NCBI GenBank assembly: GCA_028291845.1
Contig: JAQGNM010000093.1
Coordinates: forward strand, 1-10,824
Source of the DNA: Massilia sp.
Lineage (GTDB): Bacteria > Pseudomonadota > Gammaproteobacteria > Burkholderiales > Burkholderiaceae_D
Reading direction: 5' to 3'
Length of the DNA stretch: 10,824 nucleotides
Part shown: one piece after another, positions 1-6,549 of the stretch
Layout of the letters: each line of letters opens with the position of its first letter
Position numbering within the stretch: the stretch's first letter is position 1
Translations under genes and position numbers: made by a program
The notes under the pieces: generated by a model
Told to the model about the DNA's origin: nothing
What the model saw: only the letters and a program-made list of their open reading frames with translations
The model's database searches: none

Positions 1-81
1 GACGGCTTCCAGACCGAGCTGGTGGCCGAAGCGATCCTGGCCTCGGCCGTCACCGGCGCCTGGACCGAGATCGCATCATGA
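1..81 (+). CDS. Gfo/Idh/MocA-family oxidoreductase, C-terminal end only
   Basis: Only the last 26 codons and the TGA stop (79-81) are in the window. The peptide begins DGFQTELVAEAILAS and ends TGAWTEIAS. It resembles the usual last helix and strand of Gfo/Idh/MocA dehydrogenases, in which a D-G-x-x-x-x-x-V-x-x-A helix is followed by G-x-W-x-x-V. Such enzymes are cytosolic NAD(P)-dependent dehydrogenases of sugars, inositols or glycosides. The stop overlaps the start of the ABC ATPase gene by four bases (ATGA), so the two genes are co-transcribed and probably translationally coupled. The family call rests on a short tail and on the presence of another family member at 4937-6085, so it is moderate. 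Confidence 0.6.
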   Translation, partial: DGFQTELVAEAILASAVTGAWTEIAS

Positions 82-1706
82 GCGCGGCCGGCACCAGCGC
101 TGCGGGGATTGCGCCGAGCGCCGCTGCGTCCGCCGCGGCCGGCGCCGGCGTGACGGACGCAGTGCGCATGACCGGCGTGTCGAAGTCCTTCGGCGGGGTG
201 CGCGCGCTGCAGGACGTCAACCTGTGCTTCCGGCGCGGCGAAATTCATGCGCTGCTCGGCGGTAACGGCGCCGGCAAATCGACCATCCTCAAGATCCTCA
301 ACGGCGTGCACGTGCCGGACCAGGGGACGGTCGAAGTGGACGGGGTGGCGCTCACCGAGCACACGCCCGAGGCGGCGCGCCGGGCCGGCATCGCGATGAT
401 CTTCCAGGAGATGAGCCTGGTGCCGACCTTGAGCGTGGCCCAGAACATCTTCCTGACCCGCGAGGCGCGCAACCGCTTCGGCATGATCGACGACCGCGAG
501 GCCGAGCGCCGCGCGCGGGTGCTGTTCCACGAGCTTGGCGTGGACATCGATCCGCGCCTGTGCGTCTCCGAACTGAGCGCCGGCCAGCAGCAGCTCACCG
601 AAATCGTCAAGGCCACCTCGCAGAAAGCGCGCGTGCTGATCCTTGACGAGCCGACCACGGCCCTGTCGGGTACCGAGGTCGAGCACCTGTTTTCCCTGCT
701 GGCGCGCCTGAAGGCCGAGGGCGTGGCGATCGTCTATGTGTCGCACCGGATGGACGAGATCTTCAAGATCGCCGACGTCGCCACCATCTTGCGCGACGGG
801 CGCCACGTGATGACGGCGCCATTGAAAGAATTCACGCTGCAGTCGATGATCGAACAGATCGTCGGGCGTAGCGCCGGCGGCTTTGACGAGCCGCAAGCGC
901 ACCCTGGCCCGCGCGGCGAGGCGCTGCTCGAGTTGCGCGGCGTGTCCGGCGCCAGGCGCCCCGGGCAGGCGGTCAACCTGGTGGTCCATCGCGGCGAGGT
1001 GGTCGGCGTGGCGGGCCTGCTCGGCAGCGGGCGCAGCGCAATGGCGCGCGTGCTGTGCGGGATCGACCCTCTGGCACGCGGCGAGATACTCATCGGCGGC
1101 AAGGCGGTGCGCATCGCCAGTCCCGGCGACGCGATCGCCAACCGGATCGCCTTGATCCCCGAAGACCGGCGCCGCCAGGGTTTTGTGGCCGCGCACAGCG
1201 TGGCGGAAAACATCTGCCTGCCGGTGCTGGACAAACTCAGCAGGTCGTCCTGGATTTCGAACCAGAAGGCGAAGGAGCTGGTCGACGCGCAGATCAAGCG
1301 CCTGCGCGTGAAGACCGCATCGAGCGACAGCCTGATGGGCACGCTCTCCGGCGGCAATGCACAAAAGGTGGTGATCGCAAAATGGCTGGCGCTCGACCCC
1401 GAGGTGCTGGTGCTCGACGAGCCCACCGCCTGCATCGACATCGGCAGCAAGGGCGAGATCGTGGCGCTGATCCGCGAACTGGCCAGCCAGGGCAAGGCGA
1501 TCCTGATCATCTCGTCCGAGCTCGCCGAGCTGCTCGCTGCCAGCGACCGCATCGTGGTGATGGCGAACGGCCAGGTGGTGCGCGACATCCCGCGCCATGA
1601 GATCGACCAGCAAACGGTTGGCGCGACCGACGTCGCCGAACGTCTCCAGCTGGCCGAACGCTACCTGCAGCTGGCCCTCCAGCACCGGGCGCAAGAATGG
1701 ATCTGA
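78..1706 (+). CDS. Sugar ABC transporter ATP-binding protein, CUT2 (RbsA/MglA-like)
   Basis: This is a 542-residue protein with two fused nucleotide-binding domains, the layout of the CUT2 sugar importer ATPases (RbsA, MglA, XylG, IatA). It powers uptake at the inner face of the cytoplasmic membrane. NBD1 has Walker A GGNGAGKST (61-69), Q-loop Q110, signature LSAGQ (166-170), Walker B VLILDEPT (187-194) and H-loop H223. NBD2 has a degenerate Walker A GLLGSGRS (313-320), signature LSGGN (423-427), Walker B VLVLDEPT (443-450) and Ser in place of the H-loop His (ISSELAE). This NBD1-active, NBD2-degenerate pattern is normal for the family. The start at 78 overlaps the previous stop (ATGA). It gives an Ala/Gly/Ser-rich leader of about 28 residues before the conserved MTGVSKSFGG; the alternative ATG at 168 has no visible Shine-Dalgarno. 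The permease gene follows 79 bases downstream. Confidence 0.93.
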   Translation: MSAAGTSAAGIAPSAAASAAAGAGVTDAVRMTGVSKSFGGVRALQDVNLCFRRGEIHALLGGNGAGKSTILKILNGVHVPDQGTVEVDGVALTEHTPEAARRAGIAMIFQEMSLVPTLSVAQNIFLTREARNRFGMIDDREAERRARVLFHELGVDIDPRLCVSELSAGQQQLTEIVKATSQKARVLILDEPTTALSGTEVEHLFSLLARLKAEGVAIVYVSHRMDEIFKIADVATILRDGRHVMTAPLKEFTLQSMIEQIVGRSAGGFDEPQAHPGPRGEALLELRGVSGARRPGQAVNLVVHRGEVVGVAGLLGSGRSAMARVLCGIDPLARGEILIGGKAVRIASPGDAIANRIALIPEDRRRQGFVAAHSVAENICLPVLDKLSRSSWISNQKAKELVDAQIKRLRVKTASSDSLMGTLSGGNAQKVVIAKWLALDPEVLVLDEPTACIDIGSKGEIVALIRELASQGKAILIISSELAELLAASDRIVVMANGQVVRDIPRHEIDQQTVGATDVAERLQLAERYLQLALQHRAQEWI

Positions 1707-1740
1707 TACAGGATCTGATCCATCGCGCCCTGATCCATCG
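1697..1740 (+). repeat. Short direct repeats at the ATPase-permease junction
   Basis: GGATCTGAT occurs at 1699-1707 and 1711-1719, and CTGATCCATCG at 1715-1725 and 1730-1740, so one module is partly duplicated across the ATPase stop codon. ATGGATC (1697-1703) is also inverted as GATCCAT (1717-1723). An ATG at 1697 opens a 16-codon frame (MDLIQDLIHRALIHRA) ending at 1747, without a clear ribosome site. The pattern looks like local slippage or duplication; no function is assigned. Confidence 0.5.
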
Positions 1741-1775
1741 AGCTTAAGCGCAACCTGTTAATTCATCCCCTATGT

Positions 1776-1779
1776 GGAG
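1776..1779 (+). promoter_or_regulatory. Shine-Dalgarno site of the permease gene
   Basis: GGAG lies six bases before the ATG at 1786. It decides the start: the in-frame GTG at 1774 overlaps this site and has no ribosome site of its own. Confidence 0.7.
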
Positions 1780-1785
1780 CATCAA

Positions 1786-2760
1786 ATGAGCAAGGATACA
1801 ACTGCAACATTGCCCGGCCCTGAATGGCGGCTCCGGCTGGCCGGCTCGTGGCGCCAGAACGTCATCTATCTCGGTTTCGTCGTGATTTTCGTGATTTTTT
1901 CGGTCGTGCTGCATGAGCAGGGCTTTCTCGACCCGAACAATCTGCTCAACATCATTCGCCAGACCGCGATGATCGCGGTGATGGCGGTGGCCATGACGTT
2001 TGTGCTGGCCGCCGGCGAGATCGACCTGTCGATCGGCGCGGTAGCCGGCCTGACCTCGGTCACCACCGCCCTGGCGATCGATGCAGCCGGCCCGCTGGTG
2101 GGCGTGGGTGCGGGACTGGCCACCGGCCTCGCGGTCGGGATGTGCAATGGCCTGTTGACCACCCGTGTCGGCATCCCGTCCTTCCTGACCACGCTGGCCA
2201 TGCTGGGCATCGCCAAGGGTGTGGCCATGTGGGCCAGCGGCACAGCCGCGATTCCGGTCCTGCAGCCCGGCTATTCCTTTCTGTTTGGTGGCGGCAATCT
2301 CGGTCCGGTGCCGATGCTGCTGATCTGGACCCTGGTGTGCGCGGTGGCCGGCCACCTGGTGCTGCGCCGTACCAGTTTCGGACGCCGCGTGCTGGCAACC
2401 GGCGGCAATGAAACCGCGGCCCGTTACAGCGGCGTCGACACGCGCTCGATCAAGCTGCGCGTGCTGCTGATGTCGAGCATGGCTGCGGCGCTGGCCGGCA
2501 TGTTGTACGCCGGGCGCCTGCAATCGGGGCGCTTCCAGCTCGGCGAGGGCGATGAGCTGTCGGTGATCGCGGCCGCGGTGCTGGGCGGCACCAGCCTGTT
2601 CGGCGGCGCCGGCACGGTCGCCGGCACCATTATCGGCGCGCTGATGATCGGCATGATCAACAACGGCCTGATCCTGATGGGGCTCGAGTTCAGCCAGCAG
2701 CTGATCGCACGCGGCGCCATCATTATTCTCGCGGTCGCGTTGAGCCAGCAAAAACGCTGA
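1786..2760 (+). CDS. Sugar ABC transporter permease, CUT2 (RbsC-like)
   Basis: This 324-residue, strongly hydrophobic protein is the membrane channel of the importer, working with the ATPase just upstream. It carries family hallmarks of the RbsC/XylH/IatP permeases (BPD_transp_2). GEIDLSIGA (77-85) follows the second membrane segment. The cytoplasmic coupling loop has GGNETAARYSGV (206-217). The conserved C-terminal stretch GTSLFGGAGTVAGT (268-281) leads into GALMIGMINNGL. Length fits the usual 310-340 residues. The ATG at 1786 is preferred because GGAG (1776-1779) sits six bases upstream; a GTG at 1774 would add four residues. No periplasmic binding-protein gene follows, although CUT2 systems need one, so it is probably upstream of the window. 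The substrate cannot be told from the permease alone. Confidence 0.92.
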   Translation: MSKDTTATLPGPEWRLRLAGSWRQNVIYLGFVVIFVIFSVVLHEQGFLDPNNLLNIIRQTAMIAVMAVAMTFVLAAGEIDLSIGAVAGLTSVTTALAIDAAGPLVGVGAGLATGLAVGMCNGLLTTRVGIPSFLTTLAMLGIAKGVAMWASGTAAIPVLQPGYSFLFGGGNLGPVPMLLIWTLVCAVAGHLVLRRTSFGRRVLATGGNETAARYSGVDTRSIKLRVLLMSSMAAALAGMLYAGRLQSGRFQLGEGDELSVIAAAVLGGTSLFGGAGTVAGTIIGALMIGMINNGLILMGLEFSQQLIARGAIIILAVALSQQKR

Positions 2761-2817
2761 CGTCCGAACCGCGTACTGAAGCCCGAACCCATTATTATCG
2801 CAGTAAGCCCGTTTTAT

Positions 2818-2823
2818 AAAGGA
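2818..2823 (+). promoter_or_regulatory. Shine-Dalgarno site supporting the GTG start of the LacI-type gene
   Basis: AAAGGA is spaced six bases from the GTG at 2830. The GTG places the first residues (MSIVAIAKRAGVS) exactly where LacI-family proteins begin their helix-turn-helix. Confidence 0.7.
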
Positions 2824-2829
2824 ATCTCA

Positions 2830-3816
2830 GTGTCGATTGTTGCAATAGCCAAGCGTGCCGGTGTGTCGACTGCAACGGTATCCCGCGTCATCAACGGCAG
2901 CGCCCCGGTGCGTCCCGAGGCCCGCCAGCGGGTCGAGGCGGCCATCGAGCAGCTCGGATACCGGCCCAATCTGCTGGCGCGCAATTTGCGCACAGCCAAA
3001 AGCCGCCTCCTGTTGACCCTGGTGCCGGACTTTGGCAACCCGTTCTATGCCGAGATCGTGCGCGGCATCGATTCGGTCGCGCGGCGGGAGGGCTATCACG
3101 TACTGCTGTGCGACACCAGTGCAGGCCTGTCGGACGAGCGTACCTATTTTGACCTGTTACGCAATCACATGGCCGACGGCGCGATCTGCCTTGATCCGGA
3201 CACCATCCAGAAAACCCTGGCGGCAGAGGCGACCGACCTGTTCTGGGTCGCCTGCTGCGAATACGACCAGGACGCGCCGGTACCGTTCGTCGGCATCGAT
3301 AACGCCAGGGCCGCGTTCGACGCGGTGAGTTACCTGATCGAACGCGGCCACCGGCGCATCGCCTTCATCAACAGCGATGAGCGCTTCCTGTATTCGCGCC
3401 AGCGGCGCGCCGGTTACCTCGATGCCCTGCATGCCCACGGGCTCGAGGCACCGGAGGGCGGCATCATCACGACGCTGGGGTTGACCTACGAGCACGGGCG
3501 GCGTGCGGTGGCCGACATGCACGCGGCCGGCAGCAGGCTAGACGCGATCTTCGCCGTGTCCGACACGCTGGCGATCGGCGCGATGCAGGGCGTGCGCGAT
3601 GCCGGGCTGGCGGTGCCGAAGGACGTGGCGGTGATGGGCTTCGACAACATTCCGATGGCGACGATGGTGCAGCCGGAGCTGAGCACCGTCGGGCAGCCGA
3701 TGTGGCAGATCGGCGAAACCGCGGCAACGCTCCTGCTGCAGCGCATGAGCAACCCGGATGCCGAGGTGGCCGGCGTCGTGCTTGAACATCAACTGGTCAT
3801 CCGCGGCTCGGCTTAG
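2830..3816 (+). CDS. LacI/GalR-family transcriptional regulator
   Basis: This 328-residue protein is a sugar-responsive DNA-binding regulator. The N-terminal helix-turn-helix is at 3-22, with IAKRAGVSTATVSRVIN, and the recognition helix carries Thr14-Ala15 at the two specificity positions. The hinge helix is around 46-55 (PNLLARNL). A periplasmic-binding-protein-like effector domain fills the rest: LVPDFGNPFYAEI (64-76), VGIDNARAAFDAV (154-166), and DAIFAVSDTLAIGAM (238-252) followed by VAVMGFDN (266-273). The start is GTG, supported by AAAGGA six bases upstream. The gene sits inside the operon, 69 bases after the permease and 38 before the first TIM-barrel gene, with no clear promoter of its own. 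The effector is probably the transported sugar or a catabolic product. A GalR-type palindrome at 6115-6130 is its likely target; that link is inference. It could act as repressor or activator. Confidence 0.93.
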   Translation: MSIVAIAKRAGVSTATVSRVINGSAPVRPEARQRVEAAIEQLGYRPNLLARNLRTAKSRLLLTLVPDFGNPFYAEIVRGIDSVARREGYHVLLCDTSAGLSDERTYFDLLRNHMADGAICLDPDTIQKTLAAEATDLFWVACCEYDQDAPVPFVGIDNARAAFDAVSYLIERGHRRIAFINSDERFLYSRQRRAGYLDALHAHGLEAPEGGIITTLGLTYEHGRRAVADMHAAGSRLDAIFAVSDTLAIGAMQGVRDAGLAVPKDVAVMGFDNIPMATMVQPELSTVGQPMWQIGETAATLLLQRMSNPDAEVAGVVLEHQLVIRGSA

Positions 3817-3854
3817 CTCCGCCGCAAGACCTGGCAAACAACGAAAGATTGCAT

Positions 3855-4940
3855 ATGAAGACCATCAAAGGACCGGCCATTTTCCTGGCCCAGTTCCTGG
3901 GGAACGAGGCGCCATTCGACACCCTGCCGAACCTGGCGCGCTGGGCGGCCGGGCTCGGTTACAAGGGCATCGAAGTGCCGACCGATCCCAGGTTGTTCGA
4001 CCTTGCCACGGCAGCGGCCAGCCAGACCTACTGCGACGACGTGCGCGGCGAGCTTGCCGACATCGGCGTCGAGATCACCGATCTGTCGAACCACCTGCAG
4101 GGCCAGCTGATGGCCGTTCACCCTGCCTACGACAGCCTGTTCGACGGTTTTGCCGCGCCTCACGTGCGCGGCAACCCGGCCGCGCGCACCGCGTGGGCGG
4201 CCGAACAGATGACACTGGCCGCACAGGCGTCGAAACGGCTCGGGCTGACGGCGCACGCCACCTTTTCGGGCGCGCTGGCCTGGCCCTATCTGTACCCCTG
4301 GCCGCAGCGTCCCGCCGGCCTGGTCGAGGAAGCGTTTGCCGAACTGGCCCGGCGCTGGCGGCCGGTGCTCGACTCTTTCGACGCCGCCGGGGTCGACGTC
4401 TGCTTCGAACTGCATCCGGGAGAAGACCTGCATGACGGCGTGACCTTCGAGCGTTTCCTCGATGCGGTCGATCACCACCCGCGCGCCAACATCCTGTACG
4501 ACCCCAGCCACTTCATGCTGCAGCAGCTCGACTACCTGGCATTCATCGACATCTACCACCAACGCATCAAGGCGTTCCACGTCAAGGATGCCGAATTCCG
4601 GCCCGACGGCCGCCAGGGCGTCTACGGCGGCTACCAGAACTGGATCGACCGCGCCGGGCGCTTCCGTTCACTCGGCGACGGTCAGGTCGACTTCAAGGCG
4701 ATCTTCTCGAAGATGGCCCAGTACGACTATCCGGGCTGGGCGGTACTGGAATGGGAATGCTGCATCAAGCACCCCGAGGATGGCGCGCGCGAAGGCGTGC
4801 CCTTCATCGAGCAGCACATCCTGCGCGTGGCAGAGCGCGCGTTCGACGATTTCGCCGCCAGCGGCGCCGACGCCAACACGCTCGGGGCGCTGCTCGGCAC
4901 CGCCCCGGCTGCCCGCCCTGCCCGGGAGCTGCCGATATGA
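3855..4940 (+). CDS. TIM-barrel sugar isomerase/epimerase (AP_endonuc_2 fold), metal site intact
   Basis: This 361-residue cytosolic protein belongs to the xylose-isomerase-like TIM-barrel group annotated as sugar phosphate isomerase/epimerase (COG1082). Members isomerise, epimerise, dehydrate or beta-eliminate sugars and keto-sugars using one divalent metal. A full set of likely ligands is visible: E185 in CFELHPGED, D216 and H219 in LYDPSHF, H242 in AFHVKD and E299 in AVLEWE. The segment FSGALAWPYLYPWPQRP (137-153) is rich in aromatic residues and probably lines the sugar pocket. At 361 residues it is longer than the common 260-300, with a C-terminal tail rich in Ala. The ATG at 3855 follows GAAAG (3843-3847); a TTG at 3849 would add two residues. 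Its stop overlaps the start of the downstream dehydrogenase (ATGA, 4937-4940), so the two products probably act together. The exact reaction is unknown. Confidence 0.88.
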   Translation: MKTIKGPAIFLAQFLGNEAPFDTLPNLARWAAGLGYKGIEVPTDPRLFDLATAAASQTYCDDVRGELADIGVEITDLSNHLQGQLMAVHPAYDSLFDGFAAPHVRGNPAARTAWAAEQMTLAAQASKRLGLTAHATFSGALAWPYLYPWPQRPAGLVEEAFAELARRWRPVLDSFDAAGVDVCFELHPGEDLHDGVTFERFLDAVDHHPRANILYDPSHFMLQQLDYLAFIDIYHQRIKAFHVKDAEFRPDGRQGVYGGYQNWIDRAGRFRSLGDGQVDFKAIFSKMAQYDYPGWAVLEWECCIKHPEDGAREGVPFIEQHILRVAERAFDDFAASGADANTLGALLGTAPAARPARELPI

Positions 4941-6085
4941 AACGACGGATTCGCCTGGGGATGGTCGGCGGCGGGCAGGGCGGCTTCATCGGCGCCGCGC
5001 ACCGGGTCGCCGCGCGGCTCGACGACCAGTATCAGCTGGTGGCGGGGGCCTTGTCGTCCGACCCGCAACGCGCGCGCGACAGCGGCGCCGAGCTGCACCT
5101 GGACCCGGCGCGCTGCTACGCCGACTACCGCGCGATGGCGGAGCAGGAAGCGCGCCGTGCCGACGGTATCGATGCGGTCACGATCGTCACCCCGAACCAC
5201 CTGCATTTTCCGGTTGCGGCAGCGTTTCTCGAACACGGCATCCATGTCATCTGCGACAAGCCGATGACCACCAACCTGGCCGACGCCGACGCGCTGCAGC
5301 GGCTGGCCGGGGAGAGCGGTCTGCTGTTCATGGTCACCCATACTTACTCCGGCTATCCGCTGGTGCGCCATGCGCGTGAACTGGTCGCCGCCGGCGCGCT
5401 CGGTGAGATCCGCGTGGTGCAGGTCGAGTACGCGCAGGACTGGCTGGCCGAGCCGCTCGAACGCAGCGGGCAAAAACAGGCCGAATGGCGCGCCGATCCT
5501 GGCCGTGCCGGCCCGGCCGGGGCGCTCGGTGACATCGGCACGCATGCATTTCACCTCGCCGCTTTCGTCAGCGGCCTGCAGGTGTCGGAACTGGCGGCCG
5601 AGCTGACCAGCTTTGTCGGCGGCCGCCAGCTCGACGATCACGTGCAGGTCATGTTGCGCTTCAAGGGCGGTGCGCGCGGGATGCTGTGGGCGAGCCAGGT
5701 GGCGGCAGGCAGCGCCAACCGCTTGCAGCTGCGTCTCTACGGCAGCAAGGCGGGCCTGCATTTTGACCAGGAAAATCCCGAGGAACTGTGGCTCACGCCC
5801 TTGGGTGCGCCGGCGCAGCGCATACGGCGCGGCGCCACCGCCGCGGGCGGCGCGGCGGCGCGGGCCAGTCGTTTGCCGGCCGGCCACCCGGAAGGCTATT
5901 TCGAAGCCTTTGCCCAGCTGTACCGGGATTTCGCCCACTTGTGGCACGCCCGTAACGAAGGCATTGCGCCCGACCCGGCGGCTGCCCTGATACCCACGGT
6001 CGCGGACGGGCGCCAGGGCATGGCGTTCATCGACGCAGTACTGCGCAGCCACCAGGCCGGGACGCGATGGGTCGGCCTGCGTTGA
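4937..6085 (+). CDS. Gfo/Idh/MocA-family NAD(P)-dependent dehydrogenase
   Basis: This 382-residue protein is a sugar, inositol or glycoside dehydrogenase. The N-terminal Rossmann domain has the dinucleotide motif GGGQGGFIG (11-19), then TPNHLH (85-90) and CDKPMT (106-111), the family EKP-type motif with likely catalytic K108. The C-terminal alpha/beta domain contains GDIGTHAFHL (198-207), whose D199 and H203 correspond to the usual catalytic Asp and His. A Gly/Ala-rich insert (about 299-310) precedes the conserved GYFEAF helix. The ATG at 4937 is chosen because it overlaps the preceding stop (ATGA), has GGGAG at 4924-4928 and places the Rossmann motif correctly; the frame is open further upstream, but that part reads as Arg-rich noise. 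This is the second member of the family in the block (see 1-81), which fits an oxidation step and a later reduction or second oxidation. Confidence 0.93.
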   Translation: MKRRIRLGMVGGGQGGFIGAAHRVAARLDDQYQLVAGALSSDPQRARDSGAELHLDPARCYADYRAMAEQEARRADGIDAVTIVTPNHLHFPVAAAFLEHGIHVICDKPMTTNLADADALQRLAGESGLLFMVTHTYSGYPLVRHARELVAAGALGEIRVVQVEYAQDWLAEPLERSGQKQAEWRADPGRAGPAGALGDIGTHAFHLAAFVSGLQVSELAAELTSFVGGRQLDDHVQVMLRFKGGARGMLWASQVAAGSANRLQLRLYGSKAGLHFDQENPEELWLTPLGAPAQRIRRGATAAGGAAARASRLPAGHPEGYFEAFAQLYRDFAHLWHARNEGIAPDPAAALIPTVADGRQGMAFIDAVLRSHQAGTRWVGLR

Positions 6086-6114
6086 AGCGCTCGCCGGAAT
6101 TTTTTCGGACCAAT

Positions 6115-6130
6115 ATGTAATCGTTTACAT
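6115..6130 (+). promoter_or_regulatory. GalR-type LacI-family operator
   Basis: ATGTAATCGTTTACAT is a 16-base inverted repeat centred on CG, with 14 of 16 positions symmetrical. It fits the E. coli GalR/GalS consensus GTGNAANCGNTTNCAC at every fixed position except the outermost pair. It lies in the 98-base gap between the dehydrogenase stop and the ABM start. A weak promoter may overlap it (TTTTCG at 6102-6107, 18 bases, TACATT at 6126-6131), so binding would block RNA polymerase. The likely binder is the LacI-type protein encoded at 2830-3816, whose recognition helix is of the xATVSRV type found in GalR. The site is seen directly; the binding and the promoter are inferred. Confidence 0.75.
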
Positions 6131-6170
6131 TTTTCTGTGGATGCATGACCGGCGCCACCTCATCGACTAA

Positions 6171-6174
6171 AGGA
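6171..6174 (+). promoter_or_regulatory. Shine-Dalgarno site of the ABM-fold gene
   Basis: AGGA (within AAAGGAAG) is nine bases before the ATG at 6184. It favours that start over the in-frame ATG at 6145, whose extra residues MTGATSSTKGSEH are not typical of the family. Confidence 0.7.
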
Positions 6175-6183
6175 AGCGAGCAC

Positions 6184-6477
6184 ATGAGAGAAATTGTCCT
6201 GCTGGTGGTCTTCAAGGCAAAGCCGGGCAAGCAAGCGCCGTTGACCGCGCTGCTGCAGCAGATGTCGGTGCTGTCGCTGGCCGAAACCGGTTGCTGCGCA
6301 TACACATTGCATGTCGACGCCGACGACCCGGCCACGCTGGTGCTGTACGAAGTCTGGAGCGACCAGGCCGCGCTCGATGCGCACGACCAAAGCGCGCATG
6401 TGGCGCACTTTATCGGCGCATTGCCGGCCCTGGTGGCAGGCCCGATGGACCGCAAGGTGCTGGCGCGCCTGAGCTGA
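6184..6477 (+). CDS. ABM-domain protein (putative quinol monooxygenase, YgiN-like)
   Basis: This 97-residue protein has the size and pattern of the antibiotic biosynthesis monooxygenase (ABM) family, a dimeric ferredoxin-like alpha+beta barrel. Visible markers are the first strand IVLLVVFKAKPG (4-15), the centre ETGCCAYTLHVD (34-45) with the usual E-x-G-x-x-x-Y spacing, LYEVWSD (54-60), and the helix with paired histidines H67-H72-H75 before the last strand. YgiN-type relatives oxidise quinols without a cofactor. The same fold is used by small sugar mutarotases such as RhaM, so in this sugar cluster a mutarotase or accessory isomerase role is an equal possibility. The start at 6184 is set by AGGA at 6171-6174. 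It is the first gene after the 6115-6130 operator. Fold call is firm, function is not. Confidence 0.82.
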   Translation: MREIVLLVVFKAKPGKQAPLTALLQQMSVLSLAETGCCAYTLHVDADDPATLVLYEVWSDQAALDAHDQSAHVAHFIGALPALVAGPMDRKVLARLS

Positions 6478-6503
6478 GGCGCCTGCGCCGAACGGAAAGT
6501 TGC

Positions 6504-6521
6504 TGTAACCGCTACGTTTTT
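6504..6521 (+). promoter_or_regulatory. Possible degenerate second operator
   Basis: TGTAACCGCTACGTTTTT lies 28 bases before the second TIM-barrel gene. It aligns with the operator region at 6116-6134 (TGTAATCGTTTACATTTTT) if one base is dropped: same TGTAA-N-CG left half and same T-run. The right half is poorly symmetrical, so this may be a weak half-site or coincidence. Confidence 0.3.
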
Positions 6522-6549
6522 ATCGCAGTTAACCATTCAGGAGACACAG

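Noticed and set aside
1744..2751. 335-codon open frame on the minus strand opposite the permease
   Set aside because: Composition is His/Gln/Arg/Gly-rich noise typical of antisense to a hydrophobic GC-rich gene; the plus-strand frame has clear permease motifs.
2797..2806. ATCGCAGTAA, repeated at 7410-7419 and nearly at 6522-6532, as a shared regulatory box
   Set aside because: Ten-base matches are expected by chance many times in a window this size, and the 7410 copy is coding sequence plus stop codon.
2791..2820. AT-rich TTTATAAA before the LacI-type gene as a promoter
   Set aside because: The TATAAA would overlap the Shine-Dalgarno site and place the transcript start almost on the GTG; no -35 at proper spacing.
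4751..4936. Upstream extension of the dehydrogenase frame
   Set aside because: Arg/Ala-rich, overlaps the end of the TIM-barrel gene in another frame, and precedes the Rossmann motif by far too much; the ATGA start at 4937 has a good ribosome site.
6465..6482. GCGCCT/AGGCGC hairpin over the ABM stop codon as a terminator
   Set aside because: GC stem of six pairs but no following T-run; the next gene has no convincing separate promoter.
6027..6536. 169-codon minus-strand frame opposite the ABM gene
   Set aside because: No family pattern or ribosome site seen; the plus-strand ABM protein fully explains the stretch.
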